Assembly (NCBI RefSeq): GCF_029436685.1
Contig: NZ_JAROCY010000007.1
Span: 124,001-188,000, forward strand
Direction: 5' to 3'
Origin: Novosphingobium cyanobacteriorum
GTDB taxonomy: Bacteria > Pseudomonadota > Alphaproteobacteria > Sphingomonadales > Sphingomonadaceae
DNA length: 64,000 nt
Shown here: in pieces, positions 1 through 9,372 of the stretch
Layout of the letters: every line of letters begins with the position of its first letter
Position numbering within the stretch: position 1 is the first letter of the stretch
Notes under the pieces: generated by a model
The model's input: the letters and a program-made list of their open reading frames with translations, nothing else
What the model was told of the DNA's origin: nothing
Databases searched by the model: none
Program-made: the position numbers and the translations under genes

Positions 1-41
1 GTGCCGCCGAGGACGAGGACGCATTTGTCACGAAAGCGCAT
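1..41 (-). CDS. SDR-family oxidoreductase, N-terminus only (runs off the window)
   Basis: Read leftward, an ATG at 41-39 opens a frame giving M-R-F-R-D-K-C-V-L-V-L-G-G before the window edge. The charged start, a short hydrophobic beta strand and two glycines are how short-chain dehydrogenases begin their NAD(P)-binding Rossmann fold. A GAAGAGG stretch lies just upstream. It starts 9 bases after the stop of the exported SnoaL-like gene on the same strand, so it is probably the third gene of that leftward operon. Only 13 residues are visible, so the family call rests on a short motif. Confidence 0.5.
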   Translation of the reverse strand, partial: MRFRDKCVLVLGG

Positions 42-50
42 GGGGCCTCT

Positions 51-515
51 TCAGAACATGGTGTTGGTGTTGGCGGCGGTTTCGGGAACGGGGGAGATAA
101 CGTCCCAGTGCTCCATCACCTTGCACCCCTGCACCCGGAAGATATCGACCACGGCGAAGCCGCGCTTGGCGGCGGCATCGCCATGTTCCATCCACCCGTG
201 GCTGTGGACGGCGACCATGTTGCCATCGGCGATGATGCGGTGGATCATGGTCTTCTGCCCCGGGTTTTCGTTCACGAACTTTTCGAGGAAGCCGATGGCG
301 GCATCGCGACCGGTGGCGGCATAGGGATTGTGCTGGATATAGCCGGGATCGACCCAGCGTTCGAACGAGGAACGGACCTTCTTCTGGATGTAGAATTCAT
401 CCATGAACTGGCTGACCACCTGCTTGGGCGTGAGCGTGCAGTCTTCAGCGTGAGCGGCAGTGGAGGCGACTGTGGGCGCGAGCATGGCCAGCGCGGCGGC
501 GAAAACGAGGCGCAT
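51..515 (-). CDS. exported SnoaL/NTF2-like protein
   Basis: A 154-residue protein with a cleavable signal peptide: R-L-V-F, then an alanine-rich core ending near A-H-A at about residue 24. The body is a SnoaL-like (NTF2 superfamily) cone domain, with the family's Y-I-Q-H-N-P near the middle and a V-M-E-H-W-D-V strand near the end. These domains bind small hydrophobic ligands and may be isomerases, cyclases or simple binders; the substrate cannot be read from sequence. The ATG at 515 was chosen because GGGGAAG sits just upstream and because it gives a proper signal peptide. The gene lies 13 bases after a cytoplasmic paralogue (529-918) that shares its C-terminus, ending N-T-N-T-M-F against N-T-N-S-M-F. 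A periplasmic location is inferred. Confidence 0.82.
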   Translation of the reverse strand: MRLVFAAALAMLAPTVASTAAHAEDCTLTPKQVVSQFMDEFYIQKKVRSSFERWVDPGYIQHNPYAATGRDAAIGFLEKFVNENPGQKTMIHRIIADGNMVAVHSHGWMEHGDAAAKRGFAVVDIFRVQGCKVMEHWDVISPVPETAANTNTMF

Positions 516-528
516 CGATCTTCCCCTT

Positions 529-918
529 TCAGAACATGGAGTTGGTGTTGACGGGGTGATCCGGCACATCCTGAATCACATCCCAGTGTTCGACGATCTT
601 GCCATCGGCGCAACGGAAGATATCGACCACGGCGAGCCCGCGATCACCCGGCCAGCGTTCGACATGGGTGTGGACGACGACATGATCGCCATCGACGAAG
701 CTGCGATGGATGGTCTGCCGGGCAGTGGGGGATTCGACGCGGACGCGATCGAGAAAGCCCTTCAACGCGGCGACGCCGGGTTCGGCCAGCGAGCTGTGCT
801 GCACGTAATCGGGCGCGATGTAGCGGTCCACTGCGCTGCTATCCATCGCGATCAGGACATTGCGGTACATTTCCAGCACCATGTCATGCGTCGCCTGTTC
901 GGCCGCTGTACGGCTCAT
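529..918 (-). CDS. SnoaL/NTF2-like protein (cytoplasmic paralogue)
   Basis: A 129-residue SnoaL-like protein with no signal peptide. The Y-V-Q-H-S motif, an I-H-R strand, V-V-D-I-F-R and V-E-H-W-D-V-I near the C-terminus match its exported neighbour and mark the NTF2 fold. The start at 918 follows a GGGGAGAG ribosome-binding site; an in-frame ATG 17 codons upstream has no such site. It is the first gene of a leftward operon (this gene, the exported paralogue, then an SDR enzyme) that diverges from the rightward PQQ-dehydrogenase operon across an 80-base gap, so one promoter region may serve both. A small-molecule role in the same catabolic pathway is inferred. Confidence 0.82.
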   Translation of the reverse strand: MSRTAAEQATHDMVLEMYRNVLIAMDSSAVDRYIAPDYVQHSSLAEPGVAALKGFLDRVRVESPTARQTIHRSFVDGDHVVVHTHVERWPGDRGLAVVDIFRCADGKIVEHWDVIQDVPDHPVNTNSMF

Positions 919-998
919 TGCGCTCTCCCCTTTTATTCTAACAATTGGTAGCGTATGCACTGGAATCAACGAGGCGTCAAAGCCCGATGGGAGAGATC

Positions 999-1856
999 AT
1001 GGACAGAACCGCGCTCTATGCCGCGCTCGACCGCTTCCTTGCCGCGATGAACGCGCGCGACCACACGCTGGTGCCGTGGGCGCCGGGGGTGCACAACAGC
1101 GAGAACAACGTGATGCTGACGCCCGGAGACGGGGTGTGGGGCACGATCGTGAAGCTGGGCGATTACCAGCTGAAGTTCGCCGACACGCGCACGCGGCAGG
1201 TTGGCTATTTCGGCACGGTGATCGAGGCGATCGAGGAATCGGCCTTCACGCTGCGGCTGATGTATGACGAGGCGGAGCGCGTGACCGAGTGCGAGATGCT
1301 GATCGTGCGGCAATCGGACAGCGGCATCAAGTTCGAGAACTGCCGGTACTGGGACAAGCCGATCCTGCATCGCGAACCCGAAGCACCGGTGAGCCGCGAG
1401 GAAATGATCCGCCTGTCGAACGGCTATTTCGACACGCTGCAGCAGAACGACGGGACCATCCACACGAAGTTCCATCCGGACTGCAACCGCGTGGAAAACG
1501 GGGTGCAGACCACGCGCAACCCGGAATTTGCCAAGATCGTGCCCGTTTCCGCGCTCGGCTGCGAAGAGCAGTTCCGCATGGGCAACTATCGCTATGACGA
1601 CGAGCTGCGCGCGCGGCGCTTTCCGCTGGTGGACGAAGAGCGCGGGCTGGTGCTGGCATTCGGCTTCATCGACCATTCAGGCCGGATCGACGAATACCAG
1701 CTGACCGACGGGCGCACGGTGAAGAGCCCGGTGCGGCGGCCGCACAGCTTCTATATCTCGGAGCTGTTCAAGATCGACCACGGGATGATCGAGCAGATCG
1801 AGGCGAACTTCATCACCGTGCCCTATCGCATGCCCTCTCCTTGGGATGCTCTGTGA
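999..1856 (+). CDS. DUF8021-like protein of unknown function
   Basis: A 285-residue protein without signal peptide or membrane segment. It has an N-terminal block with G-D-G-V-W-G-T and Q-V-G-Y-F-G-T-V, and a central block with C-N-R-V-E-N-G-V-Q-T-T. I associate these motifs with the DUF8021 family; the domain name is from memory. The half with the paired beta strands may be another NTF2-like module, and no catalytic residues can be assigned. The start at 999 was preferred over the ATG at 987 because GGGAGAG lies 3-5 bases before it. The stop overlaps the next start as TGATG, so it is translationally coupled to the PQQ dehydrogenase and probably acts in the same pathway. Confidence 0.7.
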   Translation: MDRTALYAALDRFLAAMNARDHTLVPWAPGVHNSENNVMLTPGDGVWGTIVKLGDYQLKFADTRTRQVGYFGTVIEAIEESAFTLRLMYDEAERVTECEMLIVRQSDSGIKFENCRYWDKPILHREPEAPVSREEMIRLSNGYFDTLQQNDGTIHTKFHPDCNRVENGVQTTRNPEFAKIVPVSALGCEEQFRMGNYRYDDELRARRFPLVDEERGLVLAFGFIDHSGRIDEYQLTDGRTVKSPVRRPHSFYISELFKIDHGMIEQIEANFITVPYRMPSPWDAL

Positions 1857-4033
1857 TGCGGCCGCTGCTGAGCCTCGCGCTGGCGGCGCTGGCGGCGTGC
1901 AGCCTGGGCGCCGCAGGACCGCAGGTAGGCGCGGGGGCGAACTGGACCAATCCCGGCGGGGATGCGGGCAAAACGCACCATTCCGCGCTGGCGCAGATCA
2001 CGCCGGCCAATGTCGGCGCGCTGGGCCTTGCCTGGCAGGCGGAACTGGGCACCATGCGCGGGCAGGAAGCGACGCCGGTGGTGGTGGACGGGGTGCTCTA
2101 CACTTCGGGCGTGGCGGGGCGTGCCTATGCTTTCGACGCGGCGAGCGGGCGGCCGCTGTGGGCGTTCGAGCCGGAAGTGGACATGCAGGTGAACCGCACC
2201 ACTTGCTGCGACATGGTGAACCGCGGGGTGGCGGTCGCGCGGGGCAAGGTCTTCGTCGCCAGCCTTGACGGGTGGATGTATGCGCTGGACGCGAAGACCG
2301 GCGCGGTGGTGTGGAAGAGCGACTTCATCGAGAACCGGCGCAAGGGCGACAACTCCACCGGCGCACCCGAAGTGGCGGGTGACGTGGTGGTGATCGGCAT
2401 GGGCGGCGCGGAATACGACGTGCGCGGCTATGTGACGGCGCTTGACCTCGATACCGGCAAGCTGCGCTGGCGCTGGCACGTGGTGCCGCATGACCCGAAG
2501 CTGGGGCCGCAGGAAAGGCCCGAGCTGGAAGCGGCGCTGAAGACCTGGGACCCGAACAGCCGGTGGGACATCGGCGGCGGCGGAGCGCCATGGGATGCGA
2601 TCAACTATGACCCCGAAACCGGCTATGTGCTGGTGGGAACGGGCAACGGCGGGCCCTATGCCACGTCGAAACGATCACCCGCGGGCGGGGACAACCTGTA
2701 CCTCGGCACGCTGGTGGCGCTGGACCCGAAGACCGGGCGGATGGTGTGGCATTACCAGGAGACGCCGGGCGACAACTGGGACTTCACCAGCACGCAGCCG
2801 ATGATCCTGACGCACCTGACCATCGACGGCAAAGACCGGTCGGTGGTGATCCATGCGCCCAAGAACGGGTTCATGTACGTGCTCGACCGCAGGACCGGCG
2901 AGCTGCTGCGCGCCAATGCGATCGTGCGCACCAACTGGGCCAAGGGGATCGACGCGAAGACGGGCAGGCCGCTGCTGAACCCGGCGGAGGCGGACTATAC
3001 CGACGGGCCGAAGATCGTGTTTCCGGCGACGACAGGCGCGCGCAACTGGCATCCGGCGAGCTATGACCCGGCGACGGGGCTCTATGTGGGCGCGGTGCTG
3101 GACATGGGCAACCTGATCTTCATGACGCCGGGGCAGAAGCCGGCGCGGGCGCGGGCGCTGAACAACGATGCGGCGCTGATCTTCACGCCCGACGTCAAGG
3201 CGGCGCTGGACACTTTGCCGGCGCCGATGGCCGAGGCGGTGCGCAGGCTGCCCGCCTACCAGGAAGCGCTGCGCGACCCCGGCAAGGCGCAGATCCGCGC
3301 GATCGAGCCGCTAACCGGAAAAACGGTGTGGGCGGCGGACACGCTGGGCTGGCAGGACCGCGGCGGGGTGCTGACCACGGCGAGCGGGCTGACCATCCAC
3401 GGCGGCGTGGACGGACGGCTGGTGGTGCGTGAAACGGCCACGGGCAAGGTGCTGAAGGAGATCCAGACGGGCACCCCGATCATGGCCGCGCCGATGACCT
3501 TCATGGCCGGGGGCGTGCAGTACATCGCGGTGGCGGCGGGCTGGGGCGGCGGCGGTTACCCGTTCGTGCCGCGCTATTCCGCGGCCTATACCCGCGGCAA
3601 CATGAACCGGCTGCTGGTGTTCCGGCTGGGCGGCGAGGCGGTGCCGATCCCCGACCTGCTGCCGCCGATCGAAGTGGCGCCGGAACCGCCCGCGCAAGCC
3701 GCCGACGTGACGGCGGAGACGATTGCGCGTGGACAGGGGCTGTTCTTCAACAACTGCGCCATTTGCCACGCCAACCAGCCGCGTTCGATCACGCCGGACC
3801 TGCGCCGGATGCAGCCGGGCACGCACGAGCTGTTCCGCCAGATCGTGCTGGAAGGCGCGCTGGTGGCGGGCGGCATGCCGCGCTGGAACGACGTGCTGAC
3901 GCCGGGCGATGCGGATGCGATCCACGCCTACCTGATCGACCTGCAAGGCAAGACCCGCGCCGACGAGCTGGCCAAGCAGAAAGCCGGCAAGCCGCTCGAC
4001 GGGCCGAGCCTGACCATTCTTTCGAACTATTGA
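1856..4033 (+). CDS. PQQ-dependent alcohol dehydrogenase with C-terminal haem c (quinohaemoprotein)
   Basis: A 725-residue periplasmic dehydrogenase that oxidises an alcohol (possibly an aldehyde) with pyrroloquinoline quinone and passes electrons to its own cytochrome c. The N-terminus is a signal peptide ending L-A-A-C-S, a lipobox-like sequence with Cys15, so it may be a lipoprotein. The beta-propeller carries the adjacent cysteines C117-C118 typical of PQQ alcohol dehydrogenases, repeated G-x-W docking motifs, and the P-G-D-N-W-D-F segment that in this family carries the catalytic Asp. The C-terminal domain has a C-A-I-C-H haem site (634-638) and a likely axial Met in G-G-M-P-R-W (about 674). 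Start: ATG at 1856, overlapping the upstream stop; an ATG at 1841 would spoil the signal peptide. No PQQ synthesis gene is in view. Confidence 0.93.
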   Translation: MRPLLSLALAALAACSLGAAGPQVGAGANWTNPGGDAGKTHHSALAQITPANVGALGLAWQAELGTMRGQEATPVVVDGVLYTSGVAGRAYAFDAASGRPLWAFEPEVDMQVNRTTCCDMVNRGVAVARGKVFVASLDGWMYALDAKTGAVVWKSDFIENRRKGDNSTGAPEVAGDVVVIGMGGAEYDVRGYVTALDLDTGKLRWRWHVVPHDPKLGPQERPELEAALKTWDPNSRWDIGGGGAPWDAINYDPETGYVLVGTGNGGPYATSKRSPAGGDNLYLGTLVALDPKTGRMVWHYQETPGDNWDFTSTQPMILTHLTIDGKDRSVVIHAPKNGFMYVLDRRTGELLRANAIVRTNWAKGIDAKTGRPLLNPAEADYTDGPKIVFPATTGARNWHPASYDPATGLYVGAVLDMGNLIFMTPGQKPARARALNNDAALIFTPDVKAALDTLPAPMAEAVRRLPAYQEALRDPGKAQIRAIEPLTGKTVWAADTLGWQDRGGVLTTASGLTIHGGVDGRLVVRETATGKVLKEIQTGTPIMAAPMTFMAGGVQYIAVAAGWGGGGYPFVPRYSAAYTRGNMNRLLVFRLGGEAVPIPDLLPPIEVAPEPPAQAADVTAETIARGQGLFFNNCAICHANQPRSITPDLRRMQPGTHELFRQIVLEGALVAGGMPRWNDVLTPGDADAIHAYLIDLQGKTRADELAKQKAGKPLDGPSLTILSNY

Positions 4034-4044
4034 AGGCGAATTCC

Positions 4045-4542
4045 ATGGACTTTTCGACGCTTGAGAATCCGCGGCTGGAGTTTGCGTTTGCCTGTACGCT
4101 GCGGTTCACGCGGGTGCAGATGGTGCCCGATGTGCCGACGGGGGGGGTCCGCAGCGCGGTCTATGTGGATGGCGGCGAGTTCGAGGGGCCGCGGCTGAAA
4201 GGGCGGGCGGTGCCCAATTCGGGCGGGGACTATGCCTTTTTCCGGCCCGACGACACCGCGGTGTTCGACGCGCGCTATATGCTGGAAGTGGACGACGGCA
4301 CGTTGATCTACATGCAGAACAAGGGCTTCCTGTGGGGCCGCGAGCCGGGGGTGATGGACCGGCTGCGGCAGTGGGCCTTTGCCGGGGGCGATCCGGTGCC
4401 CCACGCCGAATACTATCTGCGTGCGCAGCCCACGTTCGAGACGAGCAAGGGCAAGCACGACTGGCTGACGCGCCACGTATTCGTGGGCGTGGGCGAGCGG
4501 CGGCCCGACGGCAACCATGTGCGCTATTACGCGCTGACTTGA
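4045..4542 (+). CDS. DUF3237 family protein
   Basis: A 165-residue protein matching the DUF3237 family: an L-x-F-A-F-x-C-T-L start, a G-x-V-R-S-A-V-Y-V-D-G-G-E-F-E-G-P block, then the signature G-G-D-Y-A-F-F-R-P-D and a Y-Y-L-R-A-Q-P-T-F-E-T motif. No biochemical function is established for the family. It begins 11 bases after the PQQ dehydrogenase stop, preceded by GAAGG, and is certainly in the same operon. DUF3237 proteins often sit beside catabolic oxidoreductases, so a binding or isomerase role in the pathway is a reasonable but untested inference. Confidence 0.85.
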   Translation: MDFSTLENPRLEFAFACTLRFTRVQMVPDVPTGGVRSAVYVDGGEFEGPRLKGRAVPNSGGDYAFFRPDDTAVFDARYMLEVDDGTLIYMQNKGFLWGREPGVMDRLRQWAFAGGDPVPHAEYYLRAQPTFETSKGKHDWLTRHVFVGVGERRPDGNHVRYYALT

Positions 4543-4617
4543 ACGAAGGGCCAAGCGCCCTTCCCTTTTGCTTCCGGCGCGTTAGCATCCCTTTCCCAAC
4601 AGGCGCAGGGAGAGCGC

Positions 4618-5940
4618 ATGCGGCATATCGCGATCATCGGTTCGGGCCCGGCGGGATATTACACCGCCGAAGCGGCACAGAAGCAGTGGGGCGAGGAGGT
4701 GCGGATCGACGTGTTCGACCGCCTGCCCGTGCCATATGGCCTGATCCGTACCGGGGTGGCGCCCGATCACCAATCGATCAAGGGCGTGGCGCGGCGGTAT
4801 GAAGCGACAGCGCTTTCGGCCAACGTGCGCTTTGTGGGCAACGTGACGATCGGACAGGACGTGTCCATCGCCGAGCTGCAGGGCCTTTATGACGCAGTGG
4901 TGCTGGCCACCGGCGCGCCGCGCGACCGGGCGCTGGACATGCCGGGCGAAGGCTTGCGCAACGTGTTCGGCAGCGCAGCCTTTGTCGGCTGGTACAATGG
5001 CCATCCCGAATTCGCCAACCTGAACCCCGACCTTTCCGGCAAGACGGCGGTGGTGATCGGCATGGGCAACGTGGCGCTGGATGTGGCGCGCATCCTGGCC
5101 AAGACGCCCGAGGAGTTCGAAGGCGCGGACATCGTGGGCCATGCGCTGGATGCGCTGGCGCAATCGGGGCTGAAGCGCATCGTGATCCTGGGCCGGCGCG
5201 GGCCGCACCAGATCATGATGACGCCAAAGGAACTGGGCGAACTGGGCCACCTGAAACGCGCGGCGCCGCGCGTTGACCCGAACGACCTGCCCGAAGAAGC
5301 CGAGGACGCGTTCCTGGAGCCGGGCATACGCAAATCGGTGAGCCACCTGCGGTCATTCGCCGCGATCCCCGAAAGCCATCGCGCCGACATGGACGTGGAG
5401 GTTGAGTTCGACTTCTTCGGCGCGCCGCGCGCCTTGCTGGGCGATGGCCGGGTGGAGGCCGTGCAGGTGGAGCGGACCAAGATCGAGAGCGGGCGGGCCA
5501 TCGGCACCGGCACGTTCTACTCCATTCCTGCCGACCTGGTGGTGGCCTGCATCGGATACCGCTCCATGCCCATACCCGGCGTGCCGTTCGACGAGCGCGC
5601 GGGCAAGATCGCCAACGACGATGGACGCGTGCTGCCGGGGCTTTACTGCGTGGGCTGGGCGCGGCGCGGTCCATCGGGCACGATCGGCACCAACCGCCCC
5701 GACGGGTTCGGGGTGGTGGAGCTGATCCAGGCGGACATGGAGGACGGGCTGATCAGCCAGGGCGGCAAGCGCGGCGGCGCCGGCTTTGACGCTCGCGCGC
5801 GCGAGCGCAGGATCGAAGTGGTGAGCTTCAGCGACTGGAAGCGGATTGAGGAAGCTGAAGCCGCCCGCGCCCGCGATGGCGCCCCGCGCGAAAAGTTCGT
5901 GGACGTGGCCGAGATGATGCGGGCAAGCGGCGAACACTGA
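4618..5940 (+). CDS. adrenodoxin-reductase-type ferredoxin-NADP+ reductase
   Basis: A 440-residue FAD enzyme of the adrenodoxin reductase/FprA group, which moves electrons between NADP(H) and a ferredoxin. The FAD-binding G-S-G-P-A-G-Y-Y-T-A-E motif is at residues 9-19, followed by the family hallmark V-P-Y-G-L-I-R-T-G-V-A-P-D-H. The pyridine-nucleotide site is G-M-G-N-V-A-L-D-V-A-R, and the FAD-closing segment is W-A-R-R-G-P-S-G-T-I-G-T-N. It follows the DUF3237 gene by 75 bases. It could feed a P450 or ferredoxin-dependent oxygenase, but no ferredoxin or oxygenase gene is adjacent; the nearest P450 here lies 57 kb away. The physiological partner is unknown. Confidence 0.92.
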   Translation: MRHIAIIGSGPAGYYTAEAAQKQWGEEVRIDVFDRLPVPYGLIRTGVAPDHQSIKGVARRYEATALSANVRFVGNVTIGQDVSIAELQGLYDAVVLATGAPRDRALDMPGEGLRNVFGSAAFVGWYNGHPEFANLNPDLSGKTAVVIGMGNVALDVARILAKTPEEFEGADIVGHALDALAQSGLKRIVILGRRGPHQIMMTPKELGELGHLKRAAPRVDPNDLPEEAEDAFLEPGIRKSVSHLRSFAAIPESHRADMDVEVEFDFFGAPRALLGDGRVEAVQVERTKIESGRAIGTGTFYSIPADLVVACIGYRSMPIPGVPFDERAGKIANDDGRVLPGLYCVGWARRGPSGTIGTNRPDGFGVVELIQADMEDGLISQGGKRGGAGFDARARERRIEVVSFSDWKRIEEAEAARARDGAPREKFVDVAEMMRASGEH

Positions 5941-6047
5941 CCGGGCCATATTGCACCACGGCGACCTTCGTGTCTTAATCGCGCAATTAAGGCGCGATGC
6001 TGACCCCTTCCCACGAGTCGGCGCGCGCAAGGAGAGAGGATTGGGCG

Positions 6048-7796
6048 ATGGCGACGCATGACATGATCATTCGCGGCGGAACGATTGTGGACGGAACGGG
6101 CCGCCCGCGCTTCATCGGCGACGTGGCGATCCGCGACGGGCTGATCAGCGCGGTGGGCACTGTGCACGGCGACGCCAAGGAAGAGATAGACGCCACCGGG
6201 CGCATCGTAGCGCCGGGATGGGTGGACATCCACACGCATTATGACGGGCAGGCCACCTGGGATGCCGAAATGGCACCTTCGAGCTGGCACGGGGTGACCA
6301 CCGTGGTGATGGGCAACTGCGGCGTGGGTTTTGCGCCCGCCGCACCGAACCGCCACGAATGGCTGATCGGCCTGATGGAAGGGGTGGAGGACATTCCCGG
6401 CACGGCGCTGGCCGAGGGGATGACGTGGAACTGGGAAACCTTCCCCGAATACCTCGACGCGCTGGAACAGCTGCCGCGCACCGTGGACGTGGGCACGCAC
6501 GTGCCGCATGGCGCAGTGCGCGCCTATGTGCTGGGCGAGCGGGAGCAGCCGGGCGCGGTACCCACGGCCGATGACATCGAGAAGATGGCGGCGATCGTGG
6601 AAGACGGCGTGCGCGCGGGCGCGCTGGGATTTTCCACCAGCCGCACAGTGATCCACAAGTCCGTGGACGGGGAACTGGTGCCGGGCACCACGGCGACGCC
6701 CGAGGAACTGATCGCCATCGGACGGGCGATGGGCCGCGCCGGCCATGGCGTGTTCGAGCTGGCCAGCGACATGCGGCGCGAATGGAACGAGTTCGAGTGG
6801 ATGGGCGCGATCAGCCGCGAGACCGGGCTGCCGGTGACGTTCGCGGCGCTGCAATCCATCGCCAAGGAACTACCGCTGGAAGAACAGATTGCCGAAATGG
6901 ACCGCCAGAACGCCACTGGTGCGAACATCGTGGCGGCGATCGCGCTGCGTGGCAATGGCGTGGTGATGGCATGGCGCGGCACCATCCATCCGTTCCTTTG
7001 GCGATCATCGTGGGCGGAGATTGCCACCCTGCCGTGGGACGAGCAGCTGGCGCGCCTTTCGGACCCGGCGTTCAAGGCAAGGCTGCTGGCCGAGGACAAC
7101 GTGTTTCCCGAGAGCGACATCGTGCACCTTTATCGCATGATCGCGCAAGGTTGGGACCGCCTGTACGAGATGGATGCGGACTTCGATTACGAGCCGCAAT
7201 ACGAACATTCGATGGCGGGCCGCGCAGCGGCGAAGGGCGTAAGCCCGGCCGAATACGCCTATGACCTGCTGATGCAGGATGGCGGCACCGGCTTCATCTA
7301 CCTGCCGATCCTCAATTATTCGGATGGCAACCTGGATTTCCTGGAAGCGCTGCAGGCGCGCGAGGACTGCGTGAATTCGCTGAGCGACGGCGGCGCGCAT
7401 TGCGGCACGATCTGCGATGCGGCGAGCCCGACCTTCATGCTGCAGCACTGGGTGCGTGATCGGAAGCGCGAAAACAGGCTGACGCTGGAGCAGGCGGTGA
7501 AGCGGCAGTGCCACGACACCGCGCGGCTCTATGGCCTGGACGACCGGGGCGTGATTGCACCGGGGACGATCGCGGACATCAACGTGATCGACTTCGACAA
7601 CCTGCGCCTGTTGAAGCCGTGGCTGGCGTTTGACCTGCCGGCGGGGGGCAAGCGACTGTTGCAGAAGGCTGAAGGTTATGACCTGACGATCAAGTCAGGC
7701 CGGGTGACCTTCCGCAAGGGCGAATGGACCGGGGAAACGCCGGGCGGCGTGCTGCGCGGGCCGCAGCGGGCGGAGACGCGCGAAGCGGCGGAATGA
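6048..7796 (+). CDS. amidohydrolase, N-acyl-D-amino-acid deacylase-like
   Basis: A 582-residue member of the metal-dependent amidohydrolase superfamily, closest in architecture to D-aminoacylases. It has an N-terminal beta-sandwich with [12 protein letters not shown], the zinc-binding V-D-I-H-T-H with His62 and His64, a G-N-C-G-V-G-F strand, and a late S-L-S-D-G-G-A-H segment holding the expected catalytic Asp. The C-terminus closes the small domain with [11 protein letters not shown]. The substrate is probably an amide or N-acyl amino acid but could be another hydrolysable bond. The ATG at 6048 has AGGAGAG upstream; an ATG 17 codons earlier lacks such a site. It is the last gene of the rightward operon, followed by a hairpin at 7806-7832. 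Confidence 0.88.
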   Translation: MATHDMIIRGGTIVDGTGRPRFIGDVAIRDGLISAVGTVHGDAKEEIDATGRIVAPGWVDIHTHYDGQATWDAEMAPSSWHGVTTVVMGNCGVGFAPAAPNRHEWLIGLMEGVEDIPGTALAEGMTWNWETFPEYLDALEQLPRTVDVGTHVPHGAVRAYVLGEREQPGAVPTADDIEKMAAIVEDGVRAGALGFSTSRTVIHKSVDGELVPGTTATPEELIAIGRAMGRAGHGVFELASDMRREWNEFEWMGAISRETGLPVTFAALQSIAKELPLEEQIAEMDRQNATGANIVAAIALRGNGVVMAWRGTIHPFLWRSSWAEIATLPWDEQLARLSDPAFKARLLAEDNVFPESDIVHLYRMIAQGWDRLYEMDADFDYEPQYEHSMAGRAAAKGVSPAEYAYDLLMQDGGTGFIYLPILNYSDGNLDFLEALQAREDCVNSLSDGGAHCGTICDAASPTFMLQHWVRDRKRENRLTLEQAVKRQCHDTARLYGLDDRGVIAPGTIADINVIDFDNLRLLKPWLAFDLPAGGKRLLQKAEGYDLTIKSGRVTFRKGEWTGETPGGVLRGPQRAETREAAE

Positions 7797-7805
7797 TGGA
7801 GATTT

Positions 7806-7832
7806 CCCTGTTTCACCCGCACTGAAACAGGG
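7806..7832. terminator. hairpin between convergent genes
   Basis: CCCTGTTTCA and its exact reverse complement are separated by 7 bases, giving a perfect 10-bp stem between the convergent amidohydrolase and chemoreceptor genes. There is no T-run on either side, so it is either a weak bidirectional terminator or an RNA-end protector. Confidence 0.55.
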
Positions 7833-7849
7833 CGACACCGAACAGCCCC

Positions 7850-9268
7850 TTACGCCGCGTGGCGCAGGGCGCTGCCACCGTGGTTGCGTTGGCCGGCGAC
7901 GGCGAACTTGTCGACCAGCCCCGCCATGCGGTCGGCCTCTCCCGCCAGATTGCGCGAGGCGGCGTTGGCTTCCTCGACCATGGCGGCGTTCTGCTGGGTC
8001 ATGATGTCGAGCTCGCCCACCGTCTGGCGGACCGAGCCGATATTGCCGGCCTGTTCGCGCGCCATGTCTGCAATGGTGCTGGCAAGGCCGGCGATCTCAC
8101 CCACGTTGGCAACGATGCGGCCGAAGGTATCGCCCGTCTGGCCGACGAGCTGGACGCCGCGTTCGACCTGTGCCGAACTTTCGCCGATCAGCTTCTTGAT
8201 ATCCAGCGCGGCTTCGGCAGAGCGCTGTGCAAGGGCGCGCACTTCATTGGCGACAACCGCGAAACCGCGGCCGGCATCCCCGGCACGGGCCGCCTCAACG
8301 CCCGCGTTGAGCGCAAGCAGGTTCGTCTGGAAGGCGATGCCATCGATCACGGCGATGATCTTGCCGATTTCCTGTGCCGAGCGGTGGATGTCGTTCATCG
8401 CGGCGACGGCTTCGCTGACCACTGCGCCGCCAGCCTGGGCATCGCCATGGGCCTGTGACACCGACTGGTGCATGTGGCCGGCATCGTTGGCCGTGCTGGC
8501 GACCGAGGCGGCAAGGCTGGACATCGCGGCAGAGGCTTCTTCCAGACTGGCAGCCTGCTGTTCAGTGCGGCGGGCCAGATCGTTGGAGGCCTGGCTGATC
8601 TCGCGCGCGCCGACATCGACATTGCGCGAGGCTTCGCCCACTTCCGAAAGGGCGGCGCCGACCTTTACGCGCATCGCTTCGAAGGCGTTGCGGATTTCCT
8701 TGTAGCCGTCGGCCAGTTCGGGAAGTTCGGTGGCGAAATCGCCGTCCATCATGCGGTGGAGGGCGCCATCGAGCTTTTCGATCACGTTGGCGCGCTTCTC
8801 CGCCTCGACCTCGAAATAGGTGCCGAGCGCGATTTCCATGTCGAGCAGGGCCATCTTGATCATGGTGCCGACGAGGTTGGCGTTGCGCTTGCCGATCATG
8901 CCCGACATGCCGTGGATCACATCGTCCATGACCGAGGCATAGGCGCCGATGTACCAGTGCGGTTCCAGGCCGATGCGGGCATGGACGCGCCCGATTACCT
9001 GGGCGCTTTCAAGATACCGTTCGTCAACCCCGCCGCCCGAGAACATGTTGGCCCAGTGATCGACCTGCTTGTCCCGCGCGTGGTCCATCGCCTTGCGCGA
9101 GGAGAACTGGGCGGCGGTTTCGGGATTCTGGGCGATGCGGTCGTAAAGTTTGTCGAGCGCGGGCGGGGCGTGCTTGGCAACAGCGGACCCGATGGTGGCG
9201 AAACGCGCGAAATCCTCCTGCGAAAGACAGAAGAATGCGAGCTTCTTGTTTACTTCAGCGCGGTCCAT
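7850..9268 (-). CDS. globin-coupled methyl-accepting chemotaxis protein (soluble aerotaxis-type sensor)
   Basis: A 472-residue cytoplasmic chemoreceptor. Residues 1 to about 165 are a protoglobin domain with the conserved V-H-A-R-I-G-L segment; His96 is the expected proximal haem ligand, followed by W-Y-I-G-A-Y. The rest is a coiled-coil signalling domain whose hairpin tip reads [18 protein letters not shown], the universal CheA/CheW contact. No transmembrane segment is seen, so it should sense oxygen or redox state inside the cell, as HemAT does. The start at 9268 follows GGGAAGG; a 34-codon upstream extension was rejected. No che genes are nearby. Confidence 0.93.
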   Translation of the reverse strand: MDRAEVNKKLAFFCLSQEDFARFATIGSAVAKHAPPALDKLYDRIAQNPETAAQFSSRKAMDHARDKQVDHWANMFSGGGVDERYLESAQVIGRVHARIGLEPHWYIGAYASVMDDVIHGMSGMIGKRNANLVGTMIKMALLDMEIALGTYFEVEAEKRANVIEKLDGALHRMMDGDFATELPELADGYKEIRNAFEAMRVKVGAALSEVGEASRNVDVGAREISQASNDLARRTEQQAASLEEASAAMSSLAASVASTANDAGHMHQSVSQAHGDAQAGGAVVSEAVAAMNDIHRSAQEIGKIIAVIDGIAFQTNLLALNAGVEAARAGDAGRGFAVVANEVRALAQRSAEAALDIKKLIGESSAQVERGVQLVGQTGDTFGRIVANVGEIAGLASTIADMAREQAGNIGSVRQTVGELDIMTQQNAAMVEEANAASRNLAGEADRMAGLVDKFAVAGQRNHGGSALRHAA

Positions 9269-9372
9269 ACCAATACCTTCCCGGCCTTTTGGCCTGACCC
9301 ATGGGTCCCCTTCATGGACCGCATTAAATCGGAAGATTGATTCCGGTATAAACCAATAGATAAGGAGCAATG

